Source: Lingula anatina (lineage: Eukaryota; Brachiopoda; Lingulata; Lingulida; Lingulidae). From it: 64,000 bases of DNA. Below are positions 46,801-60,825 of the stretch, piece by piece. The stretch is taken from the NCBI RefSeq assembly GCF_001039355.2, contig NW_019773570.1:147390-211389 (forward strand), read 5' to 3'. Each line of letters begins with the position of its first letter. Position 1 is the stretch's first letter. Both the position numbers and the translations under genes were made by a program. The notes below the pieces were generated by a model. It ran no database searches and was not told the origin of the DNA. It saw only the letters and a program-made list of their open reading frames with translations.

Positions 46801-48149
46801 TTTGCATTTAGTCCAGGTCAGTGACATATGCAGTCAGATGGTCTTCAGCTCAGCAGTAGGCAACATCTTGACGGGTGACTCCAAGTTACCAAAGTTTTCA
46901 TACAATCAGGTGTCCAACATCATATTAATTTTATTCATCCTAACATATAGTGTCATGTGTATATGAAATTCTTTGTCTTTTGGGTTTACAAGACTTTATT
47001 AAATATACATTATATTTACATGCATGGAACTAAAAAGATGACATCCTTGTTCTTGCTGGCACCCTGATATCATGTTAAAATATGCAAAATGTTTCTAAGA
47101 TTATAAAAACATCAACCTCCCTTCACTACCATTGACATCCCATTGTTTTTCAACATTTCAAAACATCTCACAAAACTTCCCATCAGACATGATTTTCAAC
47201 CTGAAATGAAGGATATCTGGCAAGGAAGGAGGAGGAAGGTTTCCCTCAAAGCCGCAGGAATCCTTTCACATTTGCCACTAGTTCGAATTGCTTTTTATGC
47301 AATCATGTCCTCGTTTCTGTTGGGAACTAATCTGTTATCCTGAAAGCATTTTCCACTGAATAAAGCACCAAGAGCCCCCATGATGCAACTTGAACTTCTT
47401 TCGACTAAAACATGTTTGTTTTTATAAGTCCTCTTAAGGACATGGTTTTAAAATTTCCCAGAAATGTTTTTCTTTTCTTTTTGTTTAGCAATACCTTGAA
47501 CTTCAATTGTTTCAGTTTCTTAGAAGTAGTACAATCCTCTTTTAATGAATCATTTGGTTAGAAAAAAAGCAAGACCTTGGAGTTCTTGAATGCTTTTTAT
47601 AGAGACACACAAATATATTTTTTCTCATCACAACCAGAATGTCTAATGTATCATCTTTGGAAGGTCTAATGTAATACAGGTAATATATTACAATGATTTA
47701 ACACTTGCTGAGACTTTAAAAACTTTTATTATTAGTGTATACAGCTGATACAAATACAAACTCTCTACTGCCCTAAAGTTGACCAAGTGCTATATAACCA
47801 AACACAATGGGGCTGATCTTGAGGTGTGTGCGTGTGTGTCACAGTGTGTGTGTGTGTGTGTGTGTGGGGGGGGGGGGCACACTTCCCCATGCCATCTGCT
47901 GTATGGGCTAAGGGTTAAAATCCAACTTAAGTATTTAAGGCACCCACACTTACTATTTGGTCTACATCCACTCCCAGAGTTTGTTTCCAGAGTTCAGCGC
48001 GGACACCAGGGGGCGCTCCTTTCTTCAGAAACTCCTGACTGAGCGGACTATGCTTGTTGTTCAGGACTGGAAATATCAAATACAGTACCTTGTGGTAATA
48101 TATTTTTTATAATTATGAAGAAAATAAGAAATTTGATTAACCTCTTAAT

Positions 48150-48194
<45 letters not shown>

Positions 48195-51100
48195 ATAACT
48201 TAAAAGACAGGTACCATACTTACGAAGGTGATAATTTAAGTTTTACTTGTGAATATGATTATATTATTAGTAAACCAACCCTTCACAAAATGAAAATTTT
48301 GCAGCAAATGCAATGCAAATTTGCCACAAACTATACAATTTGCAGGATTCTGAAAATAGTCTCCATGAGATTGCAAAAAAGGGGAAAATTAGCAACAAAT
48401 TTGCCTCAACTTTTCAAGAGTATAGTATCTTCAGATTCTTACTAATTTGTTGCAGACCTCATCTGCACGAAATAATTCTCTCTTGAAAATCTGCTTCAAA
48501 TTAGCATTTTGGCAGGCCTAGCTGATAAATTAGCTAAAGGTAATATGTGGGTCCACTGAAAGGCATAGTGCTAGTCTAAAAGTCATAATTCTATGTCTAC
48601 ATATCCTGAAAAGCTACTTACATAATTATTAAATATGTCTCAATTCAGACCTCAAAATGATAAACCCCCTCAAATATAAGTACCTGATGTTGACAATTCC
48701 TTGTGCAACTTCAGGAAACTTGGTGGTCTACATTTGTAAATTATGCACTCAATTTGGGTTAAGTTAAATTATTCAATTAAAATTGAAGAAAAATGTCAAA
48801 TCCAAGTACACAGTCAGATAGATTCTTGTGTAGGAGAAAATGTTGATGAAGGATTTGGCTTGAAAATAGCCAAAAGGATACTTATAACAAGGCATAACAA
48901 ACAATATTAAAGCTGAAAACACATGTCCTTTGTTTAAGTATGAAGAGCTGTTAACTTGTATGGTGGTGCTTTGCAATTATGTATTATGTATACCAACCAC
49001 AGTAGATGGGCCAAATATACTGCTTCATTATGGTACATAACACCAGTACCAGTATGTATAGTGTATGTCATGTCCTCTAGCTGTTAGGGGAAGTTTCATA
49101 AAACCTCTGGGTCTTAAAGAAGACAGTTGGTCTCCTTTTCATAATACTGGGATGAGACGGATAATTTGATTTCTGTCAGCCAGAATCAAAGTTGAGATGG
49201 CTGGAATTTTCCCTGACTGACATTGACAGGTACCCTGAAAACAATGGGTATAGAGCGTTTCTGATGCATACAATGCAAATCACACAGGAGGAGCCTACCA
49301 AGCTGAGAAAACAGGGTGCACTGACACGAACTAAACATTTTAATATTGCCATACTGAAGATACAGGTTAGTTGGAGTCTTGGGTGTTCAAAAGAACCACC
49401 CTTCTGGCCAGAAAAGGTTTCCTCTGAATCAAAAAATTTACCTAGATTCCATGCCATTTCTCAAGTTGGATCACAATTATAAGGGATGAAATCAGAAAAA
49501 GAACCCCCATTTTGAAATTGCTGGCTACAGGCCCGAGATGGTTTTTTTTTTTTTTATTAATATTCAATTTTGCATATCCTGTAGTCCATTCAAAGTTTAA
49601 TAGTTTGATCAAATTGGAATTCATCAAGCTTTGAAGTCAGGTGAAATTTGTAGGATTTCCTCTTTTACATAATAAACAGAAAAGCTTTTATCTATCATAC
49701 CTTTCTTGGCCAACTTTGATCTGTCATTATCAAAGAGTTCAGGAGGGATGTCTGGGTTATCATCAACACCAGTTTGGCACTGGTTGATGGACATTTCATT
49801 GAATCTGAGCCTCTGAAATCACAAAAATAGTCATACAATGAGAACAAGACTTTGATACAACAATACTTTACTTTTCCTGGAAATTTCAACTTTTTCTTTT
49901 CGTATACTACATGCGAAACTATTTTTAAAATATTATTTTTATACAGATTTTAGAATTCTGTTTTCTTTTCTACGGGTTTATATTGATCACTGGCAAAATA
50001 TACTTCAAAGAAGCTAAGAAGACAAGACTTCCTGATGACACTGAAAAGTACCCTGAAAACAATGGCAATGGAGTGTTTCTGATACATACAAAGCATGTCA
50101 TACAGAAATCCATCTAAGCTGGGAAAACAGGGTATAAGTCATGAGAAGAATGAAAGAAATACTCTTTAAACTGGCTCCGTATCATAATGTCTTACAAAGT
50201 CTGATAGTATATTGTCTGGAATTCAATAACAGACATTTCACTTTAAGTCACTTGCAATTGACCCGGCATGAATGATCTTTTTATACAATAAATTTCAAAG
50301 GATGTTTTAGGCTTTCAATCAAATTCAGATAAGTAATATCAATCAAGTTATTCAGAATGGCTTACTAGTATCTTCTCTTTTGATGATCAGAGAAATGTTG
50401 ATTTTTATTTGATCCCAATGTACAAAATCACTTCTCACAATAACAACATTTAGTCTCCCTCTCCCCCCCTCCCTCTCCCCCCCTCTCTCTTTTACATACA
50501 CACACACACACACATACACACACACACACATACACACACACACACATACACATACATACACACACACATACATACATACACATACATACACACATACACA
50601 TACATACACACATACATACACATATACACATACATACACACATACATACACACATACACATACATACACACATACATACACATATACACATACATACACA
50701 TACATACACATACACACACATACATACACACACACACACATACACACACACACACACACACTTTAAGCAAGCATAGTTTAATGCTAAGTAAAAAGAACCT
50801 TGAAATCATCAAACACAAGCAATCAATAATTTGTAACAAATAAACAAAAACAAACAAAGAAATTGTCCCGTAATCAATCAGTATGTTGAAGGTAACTTTC
50901 TGCACATGAATCAAGTTCCAATTACATACTATCTGAGTACAAACATGTTAGTAACAAGCGGTCATTATTGAAAAAACATCCAGATCAAAGAATTCCTTGG
51001 GGACTTTTGCCTTCTACCTACACAAAGAACGTAAATCTACACTCATCTGCCCATTACGGCAGAAATCAAACTCCTGCTCCTTATAGAAAGGACTGTTTAC

Positions 51101-54100
51101 ACAACATATTGAAGAGTTGACTATGAACTAAACTGGCATTTCATTTTGTTTTTTTTTTTACTTATTTTCATTTTTTAAATTTTCAATTCATTTTATCTAT
51201 TTTATTAATGATTTTATTTAATGAGTTATTGTTCGGAACAAGTATTGTATGCATTGTAGTTACAGACTAATAATTTTAACAATATTGTTCTACTTAATTT
51301 CTTCAATGCATAGCACTCATATGAAATATATATTTGAAATTAAATTCCAATATCAAAGACTTAAAAAGAACTCAAGAATGAAGGATTTTCCTACTGGTCT
51401 GGTACTGGTAGTAGAAAAAGTGACTGTTCAGTCATTCTAGGCACAGACCAGTGTTACCTACAATTGTGGCATAATTGTTGCATTTTAAAATTATCTAAAT
51501 TCAGAGTGTAACTTAAGTTCATAGCAGATTTAACTCACTTCGTCTAAACTTTCTTTAAGAAAAACCAGACCAGTGCTGCGGCTAATAACAGTGAGAGCAA
51601 ACAGGTCCTGGGGTGAATCAATACATATCCTTACTTAATCAAACCAAGCCAAGAAAAAAACCATGGCCACCAAACCAGATGGAAACCACAGGTTCAATGA
51701 CAAAAGACCCGAAAACCGCAAACAAAAGCCACTTGGAGAAAAGGATGGAATCTGTAATAAAAACTTTATCAATTTTTTTTTATTCATTTCCATTCATCGT
51801 TTTTCAAGAAAATTTTTATTCTGCTTTTTTTTTTTTTGGAAGCTATAAATGCACCTATTCATGAAAGGCTTTAAAGCAGAGATTGTTTATTTAACAAAAA
51901 ATATTTTCAGTTTTTACTGTTTTCAGTTGAAATTGGTTTTCTACATGCAGCTATGTTAAGGCGATTGGCTGTCACTCTAAAGAAAGTTCTAATGTTTTTA
52001 TTATTGTTTTTGTTCTAAGAGATGTCCTTNNNNNNNNNNNNNNNNNNNNNNNNNNNNNNNNNNNNNNNNNNNNNNNNNNNNNNNNNNNNNNNNNNNNNNN
52101 NNNNNNNNNNNNNNNNNNNNNNNNNNNNNNNNNNNNNNNNNNNNNNNNNNNNNNNNNNNNNNNNNNNNNNNNNNNNNNNNNNNNNNNNNNNNNNNNNNNN
52201 NNNNNNNNNNNNNNNNNNNNNNNNNNNNNNAAAAAAAAAAAAAAAAAAAAAAAAAACAGTTTTTACTGTTTTCAGTTGAAATTGGTTTTCTCCATGCAGC
52301 TATGTTAAGGCATTAGGCTGTCACTCTAAAGAAAGTTCTAATGTTTTTATTATTGTTTTTATTCTAAGAGATGTCCTTCCTGATGTGAAAAAAAAAAACC
52401 TATGATCAATAGCAATTTTCTTTCCAAATCATTTCTTGTGACTTAGATAAATAATCAAATTATTCTTTCCCCTTCATAAACTAAAATGAGTTATACAAAA
52501 GAAAAGCATCAGACCAATTAATATATTTACAAATAAAAAGTGCTTCTAACCTTACCTTTAAAGTACCATTAACCCTGGACAGGTGAAAAAACTTTATATT
52601 TCTGAAAGATGGAAGGACTATTTATTGCTTGAAAAAACAAGAGAAACTATAACAGATATTCCACACATTGGTGGAGAATGTTATCACCAGAACTGTTCCC
52701 TGTGGAGGCAGTCCTGTTCCCTGTGGGTTCACACCAAACAATTACCAAATGCATCAACTAAAAAACTGACGTCAAAATGTCTGTGAAGCATCACGCTTCC
52801 TCTTTCTCTCTCTTTTTTTAAAAAGAAATTCCTTGATTTTTTCAACCAAGCTGTTGCACCTAATAAACACATCGTTTCTCTCTTGAGACTGAGAAGAATA
52901 GGAATTAACTGTTACGAAGACAGACATTTGGCTGAGGACGGAGTTTTTCTTTGGACGGTTTTGCAGACTTGGATGTTTTCTGCTAATTAGTTCCTACTAA
53001 TTATTCTTTGAAAACTTGACTGAGGGCTCACTGATAGACCACTCCCACATCTTCCTGATAAGAAAGCAAAAGCTGGCCAACTTCAACTAAAGGTAAGTTA
53101 TAGGATCACATTTGACTTAAAAAGAGTATTATTTTTCTTTTTATTCCACACATTTTTGTCACCTGAGATTTAACTGAACAGTTCAGTCCAGTAATAGGTG
53201 TTAAACTAAAAAGAAGGGAAAAAGCTCATCATTAAAATACTTTTCTGTAATCTTTAAATTTTCATTAGAAAAACATTCATATTTTCATAACTTAACAGTG
53301 CAAACAATCAATACAATCCTATGCTCTGTGTAAGATAATAATCCATAAAACTACATTTTTCACTACAAAATAAACACTGACCAAATCAACATACAACTTG
53401 GCTGTTTTTGACAGCATGACAATGTTGAATAATCTGAAATTTCATGGTACCAGTAGCTAGATCCAAAACCACATTTTTTTCTACTGATCAAAGTTTTAGA
53501 CTGGTAATTAAATCTGACGTCTTAAAACCGCACAGTTCAAGCTACCAATCTGAAGCAGCATGCAGTAAATGCTCGGGTCGCTAGAGTTGATATTTTAGGA
53601 TCTTTGCTACCATTCTGTTCCAGAGACGGCCACGCTCCTTTCCTTCTCCACGCACCCTGGCCACCTTTTACCCCTTGAACTAAAATAGATTAATTCAAAA
53701 AATAATTGCTACAGTAAAAACAAATTTATTAATAATTAGTTGCTGGAGCCTGGGGGTCTATAAGATCCTTAGGGTTAAATATGTGCTGTTTTTAGATCCA
53801 TTACAAGCTGACACTTGTATTTTCTACAAACATATCTAATTTCACGACAATGAAAACAAGTTTGAAAAAATTAGGTTGGGTGTTATTTAGCAGAGAGGAA
53901 TTTGATTCAAAACTGGGTCTACTGGATGACAGACAGTGCTTGGCTTTGCAGTTCAATCAAAATATACATGGCAATATATTTATTTTAAAATCAATGCCAA
54001 ATTTTACAGTTGAATATTCATTTCTATAAATAAACAGTATTCCCAGTTATTTGAAAAACAAAACGTGCTGATAACATCATAACACTGAACAGGGTACAAT

Positions 54101-57100
54101 CTACATATTGCTTACAGATGTGTTTGCATGTCTGAATCCTAAAATCAAACTGTTTAAAAAATATTCATAAAAGAAATAATACTGAAAAAAAAATACATCC
54201 TTATATTCTGGTTCATAAATAAATTTCCCATCAAAACAAGGTTTAAGGATCACCGTGAAAGGATAAATAACAAACAAGTATCTCATCCAAAACAGCTAAT
54301 CTGGTTACTACTGGACAAGGCCTGAACCCAGCAGGGCAGTGCGATCAGTGATCAGTGCAGTGAAATCATCCAATAGAATGGGTTCACCTCACAGATGCTG
54401 AGACTGGAAATGAAGTTCATCACACTCTGGCAAACCCCAGAGTCATTTCAATCCAATTAGCGCGGGTCATCCATGTTTGACCTTCCTGGCGTGGCCTGGT
54501 GGGAGGAGAGAGCAGGCCATTAGATTAATAAGTTCAAGTAAGAGGGCAGGGGGAACATTTCTGTAAAATAAAAGTGTAGTGAGTATATGGTCATGGTCAG
54601 AAAAGTCTAAATGACAAGAATTGATGATGTGTGGATTTTAGGAAGGTGTTTGGTTAACTCCCACCATGCTTATTTTACTCCCTTACCCCCAATTATATTA
54701 TTCCACTACCACCCCCACTAATTCTACTCCCCCCCCATATATTCTACCTTCAACACCCACTTATTCTATTCCTTTCTTATTTTCTACCAGACCCCCAAAT
54801 ATCCTACCCCCCCCCCAACCCCTACTTATTTTACTTTCTCCAACTCCAATAATTTACAGCCTCAATCCAATTTATTTTACCCCTCCACCCCCACTTATTT
54901 TACATCCCCACCCCCAATCCCTTCAATTTATCAGCCATATGTGTGACCAAGAAAAACTCTACTTTACACTGAATGCCCTGCTGCTGTTTCTAATCCATCA
55001 AAGCTAAACTCAATTTTCTACAGTAAACACCAGGACAGGGACACAATTGATGTGGATAATAGATGGAAGAGGAATTGTTTCCTTTTCAAATCAATTTTTA
55101 ATCACATTCAGCCCGTGTGTTGTATGGATACACTGGCAATGTTGACGTAGCCACAATAGTAATAGTAAAAGAAAATGGGAAACTTTGGGTGCTTCATATA
55201 CTAACCATTGGAGGAACAGAGAAAATTAAAGTAAAGGTTGATTGTTTTTTCCAAAAAATGAAGCTGAATGCTTAGAATTACTCCAAAAAGAAATCAGGAA
55301 GTTGAAATGGCACTGAATTTTTTTCCAGGGTTGAGCTTGTACTGGTCGTCATTCGAACTAAACTATCCATCTGATAATACTGCATTTTAGAATACAAAGG
55401 TTTGCTATAAGTGTGTATGTGTGTGTGTGCATGTCTGACATAGAAAGAGAATACATGTAAATGTTTCTGTTTGAGAAATACTTCACATTTTTACACATTT
55501 TAAACTCAAATGCCATTTCTCCATTCAAATCATAATGGAATGGTTTGGACGAGGTTCTCAGAGGCAAGTTTCCCAAAGGTTGAGTGGTATTCAGTACTCT
55601 AGAAAAGATGGACATATTATCTACAGACACATCGTCTGTCCTCAGAAGGTCGGAGATTACTGCCAAAGAGCAATCACGGTAATTGATTTGTACTGTGGAG
55701 CTACCAGATGTTCGCGGGTTGTCAGCCAGTTATGAAGAAATGGGATAAAAATTGACATCCGAGACGCGCAGCAACATTTATCACATATAATCAACACAAC
55801 TTGAACATGCTCTTTTAGTGATTTATGTAGTTTTGTTGCAGTTTATTTTATGGGTGTTTCAGCTCAGAGCTTCCTCACTTATCCAGAATGTAAAACAAAT
55901 TTTCACAATAACACCAGATGAAGGGAAATAATATCATGCACTTTTTTTAGAGGAAAATCAATGTAAAACCTGAGTGAATTATGGACTTTTGTGGTGATAT
56001 ATTTTTAGACTGTTTCATGTTTCAGTTCAAAGCTTACTGATTTATCCAGAATGAAAAACAAATTTTAACAATAACATCAGATTAGGAAATATACACTTAT
56101 CTTAGGAATAAAGATACAAATTAGACTAGACGTTTCTAAGGCTTAATTCACTATAGAACAAATCTCCATTGTTGAAGTCTCTCAAGTTAAAAAGTTAAGA
56201 ATGCAACTTTTATAGTTGCAACTTTTATAGTTCTCACTATATGCACTGACAAGATACAATGCTATATGGATTACACAGAATTACCTTGTTTAAACTTGGT
56301 CTTTTGATCATAAATTTGTAATAGATGTAGAATATTTTCATCAAAATGAGTTAACAAAATAATTCCTCACAGGCCTGTCTGTTGTTTAGTAGATCACAGC
56401 TGAAGTCACTAATAGTATATTATCTACAGGACTGGACCTAGATCTGTATTCTGTAAAGTCCTTTAAAGTGATGAGTTAAGTTTGTGCTTTCTTTTTTTCT
56501 CTCTCATTTTAAATCTTATTCTTTTTTTTTCAGTTGTTATGCTGGGCAAAATTAGAATCAGCAGTTTGTATAAATAATATATTGATCACAGTGAAGTGTT
56601 GGGAAGTGACTGGACTCTGTCTTATCCACAATGTACTGTCTACGTGGTCATTGTTGTTTACTAACACCAAACTTGTTCATTAAGGGAAACCATGAAATAT
56701 TAATGTCGACTTGAAGCTGCTGTTACTATTGGATTTAGCTCTGTTGGAACGCTGATAGCATAGTTCAAACTATTCATTTTCTGACAACTTTTCACAATGA
56801 AAAACAGCCAAAAACATTGCCGAAGATGAAGATGTCCCAGTACCTCCTCCCCCTCTCTCCTCCCCCCTCTCCTCCCACTGTTTGTAACAGGATATACCAG
56901 GTTCCAGGAGAGAGCAGGTAGCACTCACTCTCAGTGAATAATGAGTCTAAATTAGGTGTTAATTTAAAGCCAAGGAGATATGATGTTCCAAACGCCACTG
57001 CAATTCAAATTCAATTAATCTCTACAATTAACTCGATTAACCTGGAATCTTTTAATTTGTCGTTCTAATCACACCAAGTTAAAGAGCAATAACCCTCATT

Positions 57101-60100
57101 ATCTGCCATGATACTCTGTCTGAATACTGGATCTGATGGATGTGTTTCTGCTCTTCTCTGATGGGTAATGAACAGAACATTATATTTGATAGGGTTGGTC
57201 ACTACAATAGATGTCCTGTACTAAGAGTGTCTTTTTATAGCTCACCTGATATTTGTATATCATCCCTCAAGAGTGGACTGCTATGACCTGTATGGCAATA
57301 AGAGTCTTTGGTTTATGAAGGGCAAGGAAAGGAAAGAAATCAGACCTTTAATGTTTTCTCCCAAAAATTCCATAAAACTAACAGGTATATACGATTAACA
57401 TTGGTGCTGATTTTTCTTGTCAGATATCTGTTGCTACACATACGTAGTAGTACAGGCATATGCAAACTATAATTATTTCAATTACACCTGCATCAAAATA
57501 AACTGTATAAACTTTGGCACAAAGTTGTTGCCTGAAATCAAGCTTGTTACAGCACAGCATGTGTCCAAGCAATTAACTTTTTTCAAAGTTTTGAGAGTAG
57601 AAGATAATCTATCACGTTACTTTCAAGTTCATGGTTTAATTGCAACTGTGATTAATGAACACTTCTTAGTAATGAAGAAGGATTAGGAAGAAATCAGTAA
57701 TCCAGTAAGTAAATTAAAACCATAAACAAACCCATTTTCAGATATCTGCCCCAAAGAATGAGGTGTTTTGAAGAAAGTGGCAGTGAGGTCTGGAGGAAGA
57801 ATGTTTGGTTCTCCTTTCCCAAAATTCCTCAAAGATAACATGATAGCATTGTAAACAAATAAATAAATAAACAAACAAATGACCTATAGTTATTGTTTTC
57901 GTGTAGGGCTGCTTTACTGATACCAAGATATGAGTTGAAGTTGTTTACACTGGCACTGAACACTTCTCCACTTTGGTCTGCTTGGAAATGTTCTAAAATT
58001 ATGTGAAATTATACCAAAATTATGAAATTTAATTACATTCATAAATAGTTTATCAAAATGTTCAAAAAGATGTTATTCAGAAGTTGCTGAAAATATTACA
58101 TAATTACAGTTAACATTTATATTTATAACATTGTTAATTCATTATACTTGATGTCATGGTTTGAATGGGGATGGGGGGGGGGGCAATGTTTCACCTGGTA
58201 TAATTGAAAAAGCCTAGAATTTCTGAGAAAATGCTCTACATAGTATTTCTGAATTTCTATGACATTATCAGCCAAGATCTTCATGTACACAGTACGCCTT
58301 ATGGGTGATGATCAAAATCTTCCTCAAAATGTCATATTCACTTAAGATTTATTACTTTTCGAGTTTCACTAAACTCATTGCCTTCTGATTATCCTGAAAA
58401 AATGTATTATGTAATTCATGTTCTATCTGACATTTGGCTGCTTTCTTCCCGGAAACCATTTAAAAGATGTCTTTTTAAAATGTTACAGGTCTTTTGCAGG
58501 AAATACCTAGAATTCACTCCGCTGTTTTCAGGGAAAAAAAGAAATTCCTTGAAATACACACAACTCTTCAACTACTTTTAAAACTTATCTCAGTGTGGGA
58601 ATTCACTTTGTTGCAAAAAAGTTTTCAAAAATTCTACGAAAAAATTTGTGTCATGCCCATTACTCGATAACATTCCAGTGAGGTATTTACAAGTGTCATG
58701 CACATGATTGCTTTACCCCATGCTGAAACTTGCTTGTTTAATGTGCATCAAATAGTCTAATTACACGCTACAGGATGAAATAGCAGCGTGTGCTAAATGA
58801 TCAGACTTAACATGGCCAACACAACATACAAAATATAAACATCAAGCAAGACCATTATAAATAATTCTAAGAATTCTAAAAATTGAACCTCACTCCAAAT
58901 CTTGCCTGAAGAAAACCAATACCTTGTCTGCAGGATCGGCCTCCACTTTGCTAAGTGCACAAAAATCTATTGCAAGATTATACAAATGTACCATGAAATA
59001 GCTAACTTAAGCTGCTTCTTTAATGGGAATTCTTTTCTAAGCTCAAGTTCTAGGCCAACATTTGTGATTGCAAGCTAACGGAGGCAGGTCCTGCACACGT
59101 ACGTACAGATAAAAACTATGCCTTGCAAGGGGATTTTTCCACAGGGATAGGTAAATCCAATCATGTAACCAAAACCCGAGTCGTAATCAGAACTGACGTA
59201 TGCAGGAGAGGTGAAGATATAAAAGGCTGCGAGGGGTAAAACAATCAACCAGTTCAAACCACAACCAGCACAGTGGGAAGTGCTCTGATCCATGAAACAA
59301 ATTACCGCAGATTAGGGAAATGGTGGGACTTTCAATGTGAAAATAGTTGGACAAATTTATTCACTGGTGACAGTTTTTGTCTGATCCAAAGGTATGTGTG
59401 GCTTAATGTGCTCTTGTTTTTCCTTATAATCTTTTTTTTCTTTGCAGGTGTTAGGTTTGTAATTAAAGCAGAGGTTTGATGAAAATACAGTTCGCATTAT
59501 TTTACTGTTTATAAAATAATTTTCATTTTATGTTGCAGTTGTTACAGCATCTATGTATTTAAATTTAATTCAATATGTTGTGTGATACAGGTGGCAGTAT
59601 GAGAGTATGGCTTTCAATGAAGTTCAGCTTAGTCAGATTTTCTAATTTTTTGGTCTAATTTCTATGTTTTTTTTTTTAAATATATATATGCATATTTCCA
59701 CAACAATCAGCTTTTCTGATTACTTGGTAAAGTAAGCGTGAACTAAAACTGGAGGTTATTTTTTCTCCCCTTTACTCCAATTATAGGACTGGGGCTTCCT
59801 ACAGCTTCTCTTATTAGATAACAAAGTCAGCGATACAAAATGCATTAATGCGTTTGACATCAGCGTTGTTCTCGTGGGTCATCCCAACCTGCAGTTTTAT
59901 TTCCATTAATCTCCATGGAGGTTCACTGATTGCCTTTCTTGGTTTCTTTGTGAACAACCCAACTCAAAATGTTATGGATGGATTTGGATAAAACTTTCAG
60001 AAATTTGATAACTTCCATTGATGATCATTTGTTTAATCAACCAACCAATCAATTAAATAAAAGTCTGCACTCTCGGCAAGTTTAAATTTTTCATTTTGTA

Positions 60101-60753
60101 GTCATTTGTCATATTTACTATATGAATTGTGCCTGACATTCTTGAGCCATTAGGTTATTAATTTAAAATATAAAACTTAAAATAATTATATCAAATTTTG
60201 AGATTAAGCTTTATGAAATATTTTACATGGTCATCATAGAGGCAGATGCAGTAATACCAGTTTTCCTTTTGTATTAAATCAAATTCTTTTTAAAAACAGA
60301 ATACAAATAAATAACATACATTCAAAAAAAAAAAAAAAACATAAAAGCATGCTATATAAGTTTAAATGAATGGGGCTGAAAAGTTGAGGAAAAGCACCTC
60401 ATATCACTTGTTATATCATATCACATGTTTTTTAATGCCTGCTAAGCATCTTTTATGAACAACAACTTTTACAAAATTCTGTCTGACAGTTTTTAAATTG
60501 CTTATCTCATATAACTGGTTGACTAATTTAACATCATAATTATGTTTCCTAGTCCTTATACTGTCTGGCAACACAACAATATATAACATTTATCTATCAA
60601 AAGCTTTGCTGAAACCCAAGAAGTCAAATATGTTTAATTTCCTGCATGGATATTGTAATACTGATATATAACTGTACACCATATCACCATGCATATTCCA
60701 CTCACGCAACATCAAGCCACACTGAGGTCAAATGGATTATTTCCAAGCCACAC

Positions 60754-60825
<72 letters not shown>

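Larger units (their letters stand above)
42345..47953. other. TBC1D19 intron, about 5.6 kb
   Basis: No exon is seen. It contains a foldback (44095-44224), a 67-bp minisatellite (46388-46710) and an open frame near 45078-45482 without an ATG start. Part of that frame (SFSIIATKLINRLPY) faintly recalls the C-terminal tail of LINE reverse transcriptases. Confidence 0.7.

Noticed and set aside
50352-50914. Overlapping Cys/Val/Tyr-rich frames of 109-140 codons
   Set aside because: Pure translation of the CA/CATA microsatellite.
54666-55007. Pro/Thr/Ser-rich 113-codon frame
   Set aside because: It is the translation of the C-rich minisatellite and has no other coding sign.
55535-55735. 66-codon frame (+) with RQVSQRLSGIQYSRKDGHII
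   Set aside because: Non-coding look on inspection: no ATG-supported start context, splice structure or homologue that I know; left as intron.
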